A stretch of DNA of 64,000 bases, from contig NZ_JBLZNC010000001.1 in the NCBI RefSeq assembly GCF_048553715.1, positions 672,487 to 736,486 on the forward strand, in the 5' to 3' direction. Origin of the DNA: Sagittula sp048553715. GTDB taxonomy: Bacteria > Pseudomonadota > Alphaproteobacteria > Rhodobacterales > Rhodobacteraceae. Positions 17,487-27,053 of the stretch are shown here, piece by piece. The notes under the pieces were generated by a model. The model was not told the DNA's origin, searched no databases, and worked only from the letters and a program-made list of their open reading frames with translations. Position 1 is the first letter of the stretch. Each line of letters begins with the position of its first letter. A program made the position numbers and the translations under genes.

Positions 17487-18485
17487 TCAGACCCCATAGG
17501 TTTTGGCGGCCACATCGGCGAAGCGATTGTCCACCATTGTGTCGAACGGCAGAGCCTCAGAAATCGACCCGCCGCCGAGTTCAAGCGCCATAGCACTGTC
17601 GAATTCCTCTTGCGTGATTACGGGCGTGGTCGGGATTGCAACGCCGGAGGCAAAGAAATTCGCAGCCGCGCTTTCAATGATGTCCTGGTCGACCTGCGGA
17701 AAGAACGCCGCCCCTGTCGCGGCCAACAGCGTATGATCGGCGTGCATGGCGGTCATGGCTTCGGCAATGGCGTTGCAAAAGGCCTGCAGCTCTTCGGGGT
17801 GGCTTTCGATGGCGTCCTCTGTCGTCATCGCGGTGGTGAAAGAGGTCGGCCCGATCACATCCGCCAGCGACAACACGGGCTCCAGCCCGAAATCGCGCGC
17901 GCCGACGGACACGTCCCATTCAAAAGCCGTCGCCACATCCGCGCGACCGTCCTTGACGGCGGTGGCCTGCGCCCCCGGTGGCAATTCAAGAAAGGTAATG
18001 CCTGCCTCTTCCGGTGTCATGCCCAACGCTTGTTTGATGGCAAATGTCGGCACCTGAATGGTGGAGGACGGGAATTTCAGCGTGGCAATGGTTTTGCCTT
18101 GCAGGTCAGCGATACTGGAAATACCGGACCCCGGCTTTGCAATCGCCCACATGGACACGCCGCCGACGATCTTTGCGATATTCTTGAGCGATGCGCCTTC
18201 GCGCACAGCGTTGACCGACATGCCCGGGCTGGTCACCCCCACAAGGCTGCGCCCTGACAGCAACATCGGAACCGGCAAGGCGATGCCCCCGGCTGTCTGG
18301 ATCGACGCAGAAAGCCCGTGTTTCTGGAACAGGCCCAGATTTGCGGCCACATAAAGCGGCGCGTACATCGCGGTGCGAATGGCCTCGGACACGATGACCT
18401 CACCGGCGGCAAAGCCCGGTCGCGTCGCGCCAAACACCGTCCCTGCGGCAAGACCGGATGCGATAAAAGAACGTCTGTTGAGCAT
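17487..18485 (-). CDS. ABC substrate-binding protein of the rut-like operon (NMT1/SsuA-like)
   Basis: A 332-residue periplasmic binding protein. The N-terminus LNRRSFIASGLAAGTVFGAT is a probable Tat signal (RRSFIA), cleaved near GFAAG. The body has landmarks of the NMT1/SsuA-like group: MYAPLYVAANLGLFQKHGLS, the loop AKPGSGISSIADLQGKTIA and GRADVATAFEW. First gene of the six-gene operon, directly downstream of the intergenic region shared with the LysR gene. The ligand is unknown; pyrimidines, thiamine precursors and sulfonates are all bound by relatives, and the Rut enzymes favour a pyrimidine-derived or ureido compound. Confidence 0.9.
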   Translation of the reverse strand: MLNRRSFIASGLAAGTVFGATRPGFAAGEVIVSEAIRTAMYAPLYVAANLGLFQKHGLSASIQTAGGIALPVPMLLSGRSLVGVTSPGMSVNAVREGASLKNIAKIVGGVSMWAIAKPGSGISSIADLQGKTIATLKFPSSTIQVPTFAIKQALGMTPEEAGITFLELPPGAQATAVKDGRADVATAFEWDVSVGARDFGLEPVLSLADVIGPTSFTTAMTTEDAIESHPEELQAFCNAIAEAMTAMHADHTLLAATGAAFFPQVDQDIIESAAANFFASGVAIPTTPVITQEEFDSAMALELGGGSISEALPFDTMVDNRFADVAAKTYGV

Positions 18486-18582
18486 GTGTTAGCCCCCTGA
18501 ACTTGCGCTGCCGTTTAGTCGGCCGGGTGCGCTTATGGGGCCATCGACCCGCTCAAGGGTTTGATTGTCAATTCGATGCAAT

Positions 18583-18598
18583 TCGATATATATATCGA
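18583..18598. promoter_or_regulatory. Palindromic operator between the rut-like operon and its LysR regulator
   Basis: A perfect 16-bp palindrome, TCGATATATATATCGA, ends 3 bp before the LysR-type ATG and lies about 100 bp upstream of the divergent operon. A related half-site, ATTCGAT, is repeated just upstream (18571-18577 and 18581-18587). LysR regulators usually bind such sites next to their own gene for autorepression and divergent control. No binding evidence is available beyond the sequence. Confidence 0.6.
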
Positions 18599-18600
18599 CT

Positions 18601-19515
18601 ATGACGATCAATGATGTGGATATCAAACATTTACAGGTGTTTGTCGCGGTGGCGGACACGCTGAACTTCTCTCATGCGGCGCGGGCCTGCGGCATGGCGC
18701 AATCGACGGTCAGCCTACTCATTCAGCAGCTTGAGACAAATTTAGGCGTTCGGCTAATCGATCGCACAACCCGTCGGGTTGTCCTGAGCACTCTGGGAGA
18801 GGAGTTCCTGCCCGGTGCGCGACGGATTTTGGCGGAGTTCGACCGCCAGATCGCAGACATGCGCGCGTGGCAGACGATCGAACGTGGTCAGGTCAGGATT
18901 GCCTGCCTGCCATCTGTTGCGATCCGTTTGATCCCAAAGGTCATCAGCCGGTTTCGTGCCAGACATCCAAAAATCAGCATTCGTGTCCACGAAGAACCTC
19001 GCGGCCGGTGCATGGATCTGGTGCGCAAGGGGGAGGTCGATCTTGCCATTGCCAATGAGCCGCCGGATCTGTCGGATCTGGTATCAAAGCCTTTGATGTC
19101 TGACAGCTTCGCCTTGGTCATGCGCCGCGATCACAGACTGGCCGCGCGGGACCGCGTCACCTGGCGCGAGGCCGGTCAGGCCGGCGTCGTAATGATGGCC
19201 GCGCGCACCGGCATTCGTCTGGAAATGGAACACGGGCTGCCCGCAGGCATTTTCGCTGACCGCACCGCTTATGAGGCCGAAAGCCCCGCTACGCTGTTGT
19301 CCATGGTGCGCGAAGGCATCGGGCTGGCCCCGCTCCCTGCCCTCGCGTGGCCGGAAGAAAACGACCCCGCCTTAACCGTGCGCCCGCTGGTGGCCCCGGT
19401 GGTGAGGCGCGCGTTGCATATTGCGTGGCGCGACGGCAAATCCCCTGCTCCGGCGGTCGATGCCTTCAAAGAGCAGCTTTATGACGCGGCGCGCAATCAA
19501 TCACATCCGGTATAA
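18601..19515 (+). CDS. LysR-family transcriptional regulator
   Basis: A 304-residue LysR protein: N-terminal winged helix (LQVFVAVADTLNFSHAARAC, then QSTVSLLIQQLETNLGVRL) and a C-terminal effector domain (VRIACLPSVAIRLIPKVI, LVRKGEVDLAIANEP). The ATG at 18601 was chosen because it begins the family's normal N-terminus; an alternative 12 codons upstream would overlap the palindrome. It is transcribed away from the rut-like operon and probably controls it in response to the transported compound. Confidence 0.93.
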   Translation: MTINDVDIKHLQVFVAVADTLNFSHAARACGMAQSTVSLLIQQLETNLGVRLIDRTTRRVVLSTLGEEFLPGARRILAEFDRQIADMRAWQTIERGQVRIACLPSVAIRLIPKVISRFRARHPKISIRVHEEPRGRCMDLVRKGEVDLAIANEPPDLSDLVSKPLMSDSFALVMRRDHRLAARDRVTWREAGQAGVVMMAARTGIRLEMEHGLPAGIFADRTAYEAESPATLLSMVREGIGLAPLPALAWPEENDPALTVRPLVAPVVRRALHIAWRDGKSPAPAVDAFKEQLYDAARNQSHPV

Positions 19516-19555
19516 CACAGGACCACCCGGCAACCTGCCCGAAAAAGCGAAAGCC

Positions 19556-20026
19556 TCAGCCGCCCGCGTTCAGCGCTTGCACCATGCGATCCGCTTGCTG
19601 TTGCAGCACCGCGGCCTGCGCGGGGCGCAAACGCCCCGACGCCAGCAACTGAGAAATCGAGATCAGCGCCTGCTGCATTTGCGGAATGGTCATGCGTTCA
19701 ACCGGAAAGCTCATCACTGCGGTGGGCAACGTGCCACGACGCGCGCCTGATAAGCCGCCCCCGGTGCCTGCATCTGGGGCAAAGTTGCCAAAACCAGGCA
19801 GCACAACATCCGTTGATACGGTCGGCGTGACGACGGATGGCGCGGAAACCGTAGGTGTAGAAACTGACGGAGCCGATACCGAGGGTGTCGATACTGTCGG
19901 CACAGGTGGCGCCACCGGAATGACAGGCGCGGGTGTCACAATGTTCGGCGGGTTCACCACGGAAATTTGCCCTGCCGCCGCAGCCGAGGCAGACACAATG
20001 ACAACGAAAGCCAGACAGGATTTCAT
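19556..20026 (-). CDS. Small secreted protein with Val/Pro/Ser/Thr repeats
   Basis: A 156-residue protein with a signal peptide (MKSCLAFVVIVSASAAAAG) followed by a tract of short repeats, SVSAPSVSTPTVSAPSVVTP, and a C-terminal helix pair (QMQQALISISQLLASGRLRPAQAAVLQQQADRM). The ATG at 20026 has AAGGAG 8 nt upstream. It begins 11 bp after the stop of the outer-membrane-like gene upstream, and may belong to the same transcript as the surface-protein genes. The family is not recognised; a cell-surface or linker role is inferred only from composition. Confidence 0.75.
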   Translation of the reverse strand: MKSCLAFVVIVSASAAAAGQISVVNPPNIVTPAPVIPVAPPVPTVSTPSVSAPSVSTPTVSAPSVVTPTVSTDVVLPGFGNFAPDAGTGGGLSGARRGTLPTAVMSFPVERMTIPQMQQALISISQLLASGRLRPAQAAVLQQQADRMVQALNAGG

Positions 20027-20036
20027 AGCACGCTCC

Positions 20037-20885
20037 TTAGAACAGTTTCTTGTCAATCAGGGCAAAGCTCAGCACCCAGCGACCATCACTGTTTTGATGC
20101 GCCACATCGCTGTAGCTTAGCCCCATCTGCATATCGAGATTGCGGGTCAATCGGGTTTTGGTGGTCAGCCCGGCAATCGCCTCGTCCCCGTACCACGACA
20201 CGCCCGTCGACAGCCAATCCGTGAGCCCCACACCAAGGCCGAAAATCAGGCCATCCATATCCTCGAACGTGCCGATGTCGGTGCCATATCCAATCGTCAC
20301 CATGCCCGGCAGCGCACCGGGTTTGGTGCCATAGGTAAAGCCGCTCGACATGGCGAGAATATAGCTGGGATCGGTGTCCTCGGCGTCGCCCCACGTGACG
20401 GCACGGCCCACCCCTAACGACAGGCTGGCCACTTGCCCCGATTGGATCGGCGAGGCAAACTGACGCGATACTTTGACGTTGAGCGAGCCGGAGTCGCCAA
20501 AATCCGCGGCGTCGAACCCGCCGCCCTGCCCCTTGCCCACGCTGCTGAGGCCGATGATCAGGTCGACACCAACACCCGACACCGCATCGCCAAAGCCGAA
20601 GCCCAAAGCGGCAGAGGCATCTGTGTCATTTTTGTCTCCCCGTTCGCGTTTGTCGCTAAAAGCAACAGCGGCAAAACCAACATTCGCCGGAATGGTAAAT
20701 CCGCTGGGTATGCCCACGGTCGCGGCACTGCGGCTCTCTTTGGGCGCAACGACAGATTTAAGCGAATGCAAATAATTCAGGTACTCATCGGCAGTAATGG
20801 CGTCTTGCGCCTGAACTGGCGCGGCAAGCGCACTGGCCATAGCCAAAGCGCCAGACGCAGCCAAATATGGCTTCGGTTTTGACAT
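20037..20885 (-). CDS. Outer-membrane beta-barrel-like protein
   Basis: A 282-residue protein with a signal peptide ending AAPVQAQ, then a short helix (ADEYLNYLHSLKSVVAPKES) and a long region of alternating polar and apolar residues rich in Gly and aromatic residues. It ends VLSFALIDKKLF, with a terminal Phe as in many outer-membrane barrels. The ATG at 20885 has GGAG upstream. It follows the giant surface-protein gene by 61 bp on the same strand. No named family is recognised; a surface anchor or partner role for the large secreted protein is speculation. Confidence 0.75.
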   Translation of the reverse strand: MSKPKPYLAASGALAMASALAAPVQAQDAITADEYLNYLHSLKSVVAPKESRSAATVGIPSGFTIPANVGFAAVAFSDKRERGDKNDTDASAALGFGFGDAVSGVGVDLIIGLSSVGKGQGGGFDAADFGDSGSLNVKVSRQFASPIQSGQVASLSLGVGRAVTWGDAEDTDPSYILAMSSGFTYGTKPGALPGMVTIGYGTDIGTFEDMDGLIFGLGVGLTDWLSTGVSWYGDEAIAGLTTKTRLTRNLDMQMGLSYSDVAHQNSDGRWVLSFALIDKKLF

Positions 20886-20902
20886 TAAATTCTCCGCAAT
20901 GT

Positions 20903-20928
20903 GGGGCGCAAGGAAAGCCCTGCGCCCC
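20903..20928 (-). terminator. Hairpin between the giant surface-protein gene and the barrel gene
   Basis: An 8-bp perfect stem GGGGCGCA and TGCGCCCC with a 10-nt loop. It lacks a T-tract, so it may be a processing or attenuation hairpin that lowers expression of the downstream barrel gene rather than a full terminator. Confidence 0.4.
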
Positions 20929-20946
20929 CAAAGATCAGGCAGGTGA

Positions 20947-23900
20947 TCAAACTTCGGGCGAGAACGGCGCGAAGTTATCCGCCTCAAGATCGCCCAGACT
21001 GATGCCTGCAAGCTCGATCATCGCCGCCGAGACCTCGGCGTCTGTCCCGTTCATCTCCACATGGTGCATGGTCGGGTCCGCATCGGCGCCCTGATCAACC
21101 ACCACATAGAATGCATCGCCATCATTGAGGCCGACCAGCCCCTCGATTGCGGCTTCGACGTCCGTGGTTTCATTGGTGAAGATCAGCATGCCAGCGTCGT
21201 CGTTCACTGTATCGCCGCTGGTGACGAACTGCAGCACCTCCCCATTCCCGCGCAGATCAGAGGTGTCCAGACCCACGATGACAATCTCGTCCGCATCGTC
21301 GATCACTTCGGAGTCACCGGGAGTGAAGTTGCGCACGATATCGCTGCCATTGATGTCCGGCACCGCGTCAACCAGCACGATGGTTTCCGCATCGTCAGGC
21401 AAGGTGATGTCATCGTCTTCACTCAGCGGCAGGATCAGCGTTGTCTGGGACGGGACAGTGTTGATCGTATCCGCCAAATTGGTACCGGGCACCACGTAGA
21501 ACAGTTGCTCGTCCCCTGGGGAGAAGTAAATCAGTTCGGACTCGAAGTTGGTGGCATACCAATCGAATTCCGTGCCGAACCCGTCGAGGAACACCTCGGC
21601 CACGTTGTTGCCTGTGATATCATAGGAGTTCCCAGCCTCATTGAGACCGGCCTCGAACACGCCGAAATAACCGCCCTCTTCGGAATGCAGGACATACAGG
21701 CCGAAGGCTGTGGTTCCGGCATCCAGCGTCTCGGTAATATCATTACCGGTGACATTCACCTGACCGGACAATCCGCTCGCAAGGATAATCCCTCCGACCG
21801 GGCCGTCATAGGTCGAGCCAGGCGCGTCGAGATCGTCGAGCATCGCCAGGATTTCCGCCGAAGAGCTGGTCACCCAAGAGATATCGTTGTCCTCGATATC
21901 AACGTTGCCGACATTGCCCTGCACCGCAATGCCCACAGGGTTGTCACGCTCCGAGAAGATCTGGTCATAGGCGATTTCGATCAGGTTGTCCGCGATCGTG
22001 ATGCCGTCCGCGCTTGACCCTTCCTCGACCGATACAAGGATCGCGCCTTGGAAGCCGGACTGCGCGCGCCCTTCGCCAAGAATGCCTGACGGATCGGCGT
22101 TGACGAAATCCTCGAAGGTGTTGCCGGAAATCGTGATGTTGTTGAAGACGTAGCCCTCTGTCTCGCCGAACAGCTGAATACCGCCGGAGTTAAAATCCCC
22201 GTCGTTGCCGGTGATCGCCACGTTTTCGTTATCGCCCTTTAGTTCCAGCCAGTAATTGCGGCCAAAGTAAACGGTATCGCCATCTGCGCCCTCGCCGCCA
22301 TAGCCGTAGCCGGAGCCCCCATACCCGTAGCCATCTCCATCGGCAAAGAACTCCGCCATTCCGTCAAAGTCCGCACCACCGGCGTGTAGACCGTGATAGA
22401 AGTAGTTGTCGCTGATGTCGGTTTCGCGCAGCGAACTGACGTACATATGGGCCCCGGTCGGCCGCCACAGGATGTTCTCCGCGATTGTCGCGCCTTGCAG
22501 ACCGCTGAGGTTCAGAGCACCGTTGAAACTGCCATCGGGATAAAGGCCCCCGATGATATTGCCGGAAATGTTCCAACCATCCGCCACTGGCTCCCCATTG
22601 TAGGTGCCTTTGGGACTGCCACTGCCTGCGTTGAAGGTGAGCGCACCGCTGGCGTCATAGCCCACAAGGATCGAGTTCTGCAGCACGAATTCATCCAGAG
22701 CACCGGGGGTGGTCTCATCAATCAGGCTTTCGTCCCAGACCAGCGGCGCAGTGTCGCTGCCAAAGACCATACCGTCGATGGTGACTTGCTCGGCCGCGAT
22801 AGTGACTGTGCCGTTCAGCACGGTCTCCTCCGTGGCCCAGACGCTTTCATCCAGCGACTCCGCCCCGATGTCGGCGCCACGGCCCGAGCCAATGCCGCCC
22901 ACAGGGGTGCCCGCCTGATAGCCCAGCAGGGTCAGCGGTTTGTCGATGAGAACATCACCGTCGATAGGCCCCTTGGCAAGCTCAAGTTGCGCCTCTGGCT
23001 CTGCCGCGTCGATCGCATCCTGAAGATCACCGTAGAAAGTATTGGTCCCAAGGTTGACCGCCACCGGCACCGTCACGCCGTCAGCCGTGCCCGCAACGGT
23101 GTTCCCATCCGCATCGGTGAATTCAAAGCTGATGCTTAGCTCATCCCCCGGTGTGAAACCGCTGATATCGGCGAAAACGTTGCCCGCAGCGTCCACCGGA
23201 ACCTCGACACTATTGCCGTCGCCATCGGTGAGCGTCACCGTCCCGGTTGCCCCGGGCTCAAGCTCCGTGATGCTCAGGGTCAGCTCGCCGCCGTCGATGT
23301 CGAAAGCGGGCGCATCTTCGCCGTTGAGCACAGTGACCACAGGCGGGTCAAAGGCGACGCCAAGATAAGACTGTGTTTCCAGCGAATATTCGACCCCGCC
23401 TAGAATGACTGAGGTCGTCGCAGTCAACTGACCATCGGCAAAGACACTGAAATCAAGACCTTCGAACAGGAACTCGCTGCCGAAGTCGACGGTTTGTGTG
23501 AATTCCAGAACCGTCCCCTCAATGTCCTCAACCCGAACCGTGACCGGCCAGTTGTCGTAAGGAACGTCAATGGATCCAGACAGGGTCACATCGTCCACAT
23601 TCTCCGAGTTAATCACCGGAATTTCCAGCGAAAGCTCCGGGCGGAAGATGCTTGGACCGTCGACCACAGCCACGTTGCCATTGTCATCGGTGATATACAG
23701 CGTGGTGGTCACGCCGCCTGAGTCCAAGCCGCTCAGATCAGCGGTGAAGTTGTCACCATCCTGCACGACCCCAACAAAGACCGTCTCGATCTCATCGTTA
23801 AAGGCGATGCGCAAAGTCTCATCCCCCGACAAGCCGTCGACAGAGAACGTGGCGATGCCGTCAACCTCCTCGATGATCTCCACTGTCACCGGGCCGGAGT

Positions 23901-26900
23901 TCACGACCGTATCTTTGGCAACGGTGATTTCGCCTGTGGTGGCCAAACCACCGTCTACGCGAACCTCGACGTTCAAATCGCCATCGTCAAACCCATCGAC
24001 ATTTAAGGTGCCTGAAAACTCGCCGTCTGTGACAGCAAAGGTTTCGGTGACGGGTGAGGCACCTGCACCCGTCACGATGACGACCACCTCGGCGGCCTCT
24101 GGAACACCCTCGACATAGCCGGACACCTCCAGCGCGCCCTCATCCTCGATCAGCACATCCTCGGCAAAAATTGTGACCGAGGACTGGTTGATGTCGCCAA
24201 ATTCGGTCCCTGTGATTTCAATCGACAGGTTCTGCGAGGCCACGCTGCCGTCAGGCAACTGCACCGAGTATGTGAAATCGTCGGTGACCATTTCGCCATC
24301 CGGGATCGGCTCGGCGTTGATGCCGCCAACCTGATAGACGTAATCGCCCTCGCCCGAGATGATAAGCGTGCCGTAGTAGCCTTGGATGAACAAGGCGGTT
24401 TCGCTGGTCTGGGCAAAGGCGTCGGCGGTGACGTTGCCCACTGCTTCGAAGTCCTCTTCGAACCCGTCGGGGGTGACATCCGTGCCACCGTTCAGCATCG
24501 CGAAATCGGACACCTCAAGCTGCGCCTTGGCCCCGTTGCGACCGACATCGACCGTCCCGATGCCGATGTTGTAGGTGCCAGCTTCGGTGAACTCGTAGCT
24601 AAAGCTGCCGTCGACGTTCCGCCAGACGCAAATCCCCTGGAACAGGCCGTCCTTGCCCTCGATATCCCCCAAAGCGGGCAGGCCGTTGTTGTCCAGACCG
24701 GTCAGGATTTCTCCCGCGCCAATCGGATTCCCGAACTCATCCACCTGCTGCACAGCCAAAAAGGCATAATCGCCGTAGGGCAGATAATCGTAGCTGGCAA
24801 AATTATAGTCGAACGTCAGGACGGTGCCCGCGTCCACGGTGACGGTCTGATGCACCATCGAGCCGTCAACCGGATCGTAGTCGCGCCCCTCGTAGTAGCG
24901 GGCCACATATGTCGCCGACCGATCAGCGTAGTAGTCGATCTCTTCGTCGGTGAACCGGTTTCCGTAGTACCGCTGGTAAATATCGGAATAGTAATCGTAC
25001 AGGTCCTGATAGAAATCATCGCTGGCGTAGCCCGAGGGCATCTCACCGTTGAAATTGATCGCCTGCATCAGGTTCTCGGCGCTTTCCGTCTGCGCACCAA
25101 CGCGGGTGTAGCGCCATGCGCCGCTTTCGTCGCGGTACCAGGAATAGCGGTAGGAGGAACTGGTCGAGAGCGAGAAATCCTTGCTCACCTCGGTGTCAAA
25201 TTCGGGCGTCGGCACGGCCGAGCCATTGACCGACAACAAGACGGTCTCGCCGGGCAGGTCTGTCCCGTCCGTGTAGAAATCATTCGCCAGCACATTGCCT
25301 TCGATAAAGGCCGACTGGCCTTCGACCGCGCTGTTGCTGTCCTCCGCCAAACGAATGCCCAGAAGCTGTTCGTTGACCGCGTCCTGCACGGCCGCCAGAC
25401 CATTGTCGGTGGCCTCGTCCAGACCGGCGGCGTCCAAAGCGTCACGAATGCTTTGTCCCTCTTCAATGTCGAGGTCCGCGAAGATTTCAGCCACTTGCTG
25501 CGTCGACTGACCAACAGCGTCCGCGGTGGCGATGATTACATTGGATTGTTCGCTGCTCAGGGCACCGGAGGCCCTTAGATCGTCGAGCGCATTCGCTACA
25601 GCGGCTTCCGCAGCCCCCGCATCATCAGCAGCCTCAATAAAGTCCGCAATCTGCTCCACCATTGCGCCGGTATCCACGTCGGGGTTGAGCGCGCCGGCTG
25701 TCGCCACCGATGTGGCGATCAGCGCGGCATCCGCGGCAGAGGTGCCTGCCGGGAGAGAGGCAATGACCGTCGCGGTATCCTGCGCCGCTTTCACGGCCAC
25801 CTGCTGCAACTGCTCCGGCGTCAGCGTACCTGAAGCCGAAGCCGCCGTAACGGCTGCCTTGATCACACTGTTCAGCGCCACAGCAGCCGTCGACATGATC
25901 TGTGCGGCCTGTTGAATGGCTGGATCGTCAGAGGCAAGCGAGGCGCTAAAGTCGAAACTTTCCAGATCGATGTCCTCGGGCAGGCCAAGGAATTCACGCA
26001 TTACCTCTTCGGACACACCGGCGGCCAGCAGGTTGCTGACGGGCGACACAACGACATCTTTGCCGTCTGCCCCGCTGTCAGACGCGCTCAGCACCTGATC
26101 AAAAATATTGTCCGTGACGGTGTCGCGCGTGACCACCCCATCGAACTGTTCGGTAAACGCATCCGACCAGCCGTAACCATCCGCCACCGATTGCGCGATC
26201 GGGGCCGGCACCATGATAAAGGAACCGCCGGTCACAGGCGTATATTCGATGTCCAGTTCGCCATTCGCGCCGGTCAGGCCCAGATACTCTGATTGATTAG
26301 CTTGCCCGTCGCGGTCGCTGTCATAAAAGACCAAGGCGTTTTCCAGAGGTGCGTCGATCACCTTGAGGGTGCGGGTGACCATAGCCGAAGACGAAGAGCC
26401 TCCACCGCTGCTGCCCCCTCCACTGCTGGTACCTCCACTGCTGGTACCTCCACCGCCGCCGCTGCCGCCGCCACCTGCAAGGGCCGCGAGCGCCAGCAAA
26501 CCGGCACCTGCAGCGGCGCCCATTTCCCCGATGCCCGCTGCCGCAAAAGCGTCGCCCGACATAGCTGCCGAGGCTGCTGCTATTTCCTGAAGTGCAGCAT
26601 CGGACAAGACGATAACTCCGTCTTCCCCAATGGTCGCTTCAGCCGCGGCGACAACAAAAGTTTGCCCGTTTTCAAGGGTCACTTTTACAGTACCGTTCTC
26701 TTGGACTTCAGTTGCTGCAATCTGCGGCGCGGGAAGCTCTCCCCCATCTTGGGCCTGTGCCAATGCGGGCAAAAGGATCAAACCACCCGCAGCGGTCATA
26801 ATCCTGCGCGCCGATGTTTCATGTATCAGTCTGAAAATACGCTGAAGACGCTGCTTTTCACGGGAGACATTTATAGATGCGCTGTGCGGCATGAAATTCA

Positions 26901-26901
26901 T
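20947..26901 (-). CDS. Giant type I-secreted surface protein (adhesin-like, beta-helix)
   Basis: A protein of 1984 residues. The N-terminus has a basic stretch and a hydrophobic segment (TAAGGLILLPALAQAQ), then an Ala-rich region resembling the prefix region of BapA-type adhesins (ATIGEDGVIVLSDAALQEIA), and a Gly/Ser linker (about residues 150-180). A helical Ala-rich domain follows (about 300-480), then a Tyr-rich region (about 610-690), a VCBS-like stretch (YGTLIISGEGDYVYQVGG), several Ig-like beta units, and a right-handed beta-helix-like part with repeated NISGN/ITGN motifs (about 1450-1830). The acidic C-terminus ends AGISLGDLEADNFAPFSPEV, suited to type I secretion. It lies just downstream of the HlyD-ABC-TolC operon, which probably exports it. 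Role: attachment or biofilm matrix, by analogy. Confidence 0.85.
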   Translation of the reverse strand: MNFMPHSASINVSREKQRLQRIFRLIHETSARRIMTAAGGLILLPALAQAQDGGELPAPQIAATEVQENGTVKVTLENGQTFVVAAAEATIGEDGVIVLSDAALQEIAAASAAMSGDAFAAAGIGEMGAAAGAGLLALAALAGGGGSGGGGGTSSGGTSSGGGSSGGGSSSSAMVTRTLKVIDAPLENALVFYDSDRDGQANQSEYLGLTGANGELDIEYTPVTGGSFIMVPAPIAQSVADGYGWSDAFTEQFDGVVTRDTVTDNIFDQVLSASDSGADGKDVVVSPVSNLLAAGVSEEVMREFLGLPEDIDLESFDFSASLASDDPAIQQAAQIMSTAAVALNSVIKAAVTAASASGTLTPEQLQQVAVKAAQDTATVIASLPAGTSAADAALIATSVATAGALNPDVDTGAMVEQIADFIEAADDAGAAEAAVANALDDLRASGALSSEQSNVIIATADAVGQSTQQVAEIFADLDIEEGQSIRDALDAAGLDEATDNGLAAVQDAVNEQLLGIRLAEDSNSAVEGQSAFIEGNVLANDFYTDGTDLPGETVLLSVNGSAVPTPEFDTEVSKDFSLSTSSSYRYSWYRDESGAWRYTRVGAQTESAENLMQAINFNGEMPSGYASDDFYQDLYDYYSDIYQRYYGNRFTDEEIDYYADRSATYVARYYEGRDYDPVDGSMVHQTVTVDAGTVLTFDYNFASYDYLPYGDYAFLAVQQVDEFGNPIGAGEILTGLDNNGLPALGDIEGKDGLFQGICVWRNVDGSFSYEFTEAGTYNIGIGTVDVGRNGAKAQLEVSDFAMLNGGTDVTPDGFEEDFEAVGNVTADAFAQTSETALFIQGYYGTLIISGEGDYVYQVGGINAEPIPDGEMVTDDFTYSVQLPDGSVASQNLSIEITGTEFGDINQSSVTIFAEDVLIEDEGALEVSGYVEGVPEAAEVVVIVTGAGASPVTETFAVTDGEFSGTLNVDGFDDGDLNVEVRVDGGLATTGEITVAKDTVVNSGPVTVEIIEEVDGIATFSVDGLSGDETLRIAFNDEIETVFVGVVQDGDNFTADLSGLDSGGVTTTLYITDDNGNVAVVDGPSIFRPELSLEIPVINSENVDDVTLSGSIDVPYDNWPVTVRVEDIEGTVLEFTQTVDFGSEFLFEGLDFSVFADGQLTATTSVILGGVEYSLETQSYLGVAFDPPVVTVLNGEDAPAFDIDGGELTLSITELEPGATGTVTLTDGDGNSVEVPVDAAGNVFADISGFTPGDELSISFEFTDADGNTVAGTADGVTVPVAVNLGTNTFYGDLQDAIDAAEPEAQLELAKGPIDGDVLIDKPLTLLGYQAGTPVGGIGSGRGADIGAESLDESVWATEETVLNGTVTIAAEQVTIDGMVFGSDTAPLVWDESLIDETTPGALDEFVLQNSILVGYDASGALTFNAGSGSPKGTYNGEPVADGWNISGNIIGGLYPDGSFNGALNLSGLQGATIAENILWRPTGAHMYVSSLRETDISDNYFYHGLHAGGADFDGMAEFFADGDGYGYGGSGYGYGGEGADGDTVYFGRNYWLELKGDNENVAITGNDGDFNSGGIQLFGETEGYVFNNITISGNTFEDFVNADPSGILGEGRAQSGFQGAILVSVEEGSSADGITIADNLIEIAYDQIFSERDNPVGIAVQGNVGNVDIEDNDISWVTSSSAEILAMLDDLDAPGSTYDGPVGGIILASGLSGQVNVTGNDITETLDAGTTAFGLYVLHSEEGGYFGVFEAGLNEAGNSYDITGNNVAEVFLDGFGTEFDWYATNFESELIYFSPGDEQLFYVVPGTNLADTINTVPSQTTLILPLSEDDDITLPDDAETIVLVDAVPDINGSDIVRNFTPGDSEVIDDADEIVIVGLDTSDLRGNGEVLQFVTSGDTVNDDAGMLIFTNETTDVEAAIEGLVGLNDGDAFYVVVDQGADADPTMHHVEMNGTDAEVSAAMIELAGISLGDLEADNFAPFSPEV

Positions 26902-27053
26902 CTTTTCAACCCTTCGGTCATTAAAATACGTCACTTTCGAGGCGACGACGTGCACTAGCCGGAATACTGGCTATGAATTTGAATATCTCAGGCCTAGCAA
27001 GCCAATCCGAACCAAGACAAGAAAAAACTTTAGTTCGTTACGTATTCATTAAT

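Noticed and set aside
24382..25578. A 398-codon open frame on the plus strand opposite the giant surface protein
   Set aside because: It has no ribosome-binding site or recognisable domain and mirrors the high-GC coding frame on the other strand.
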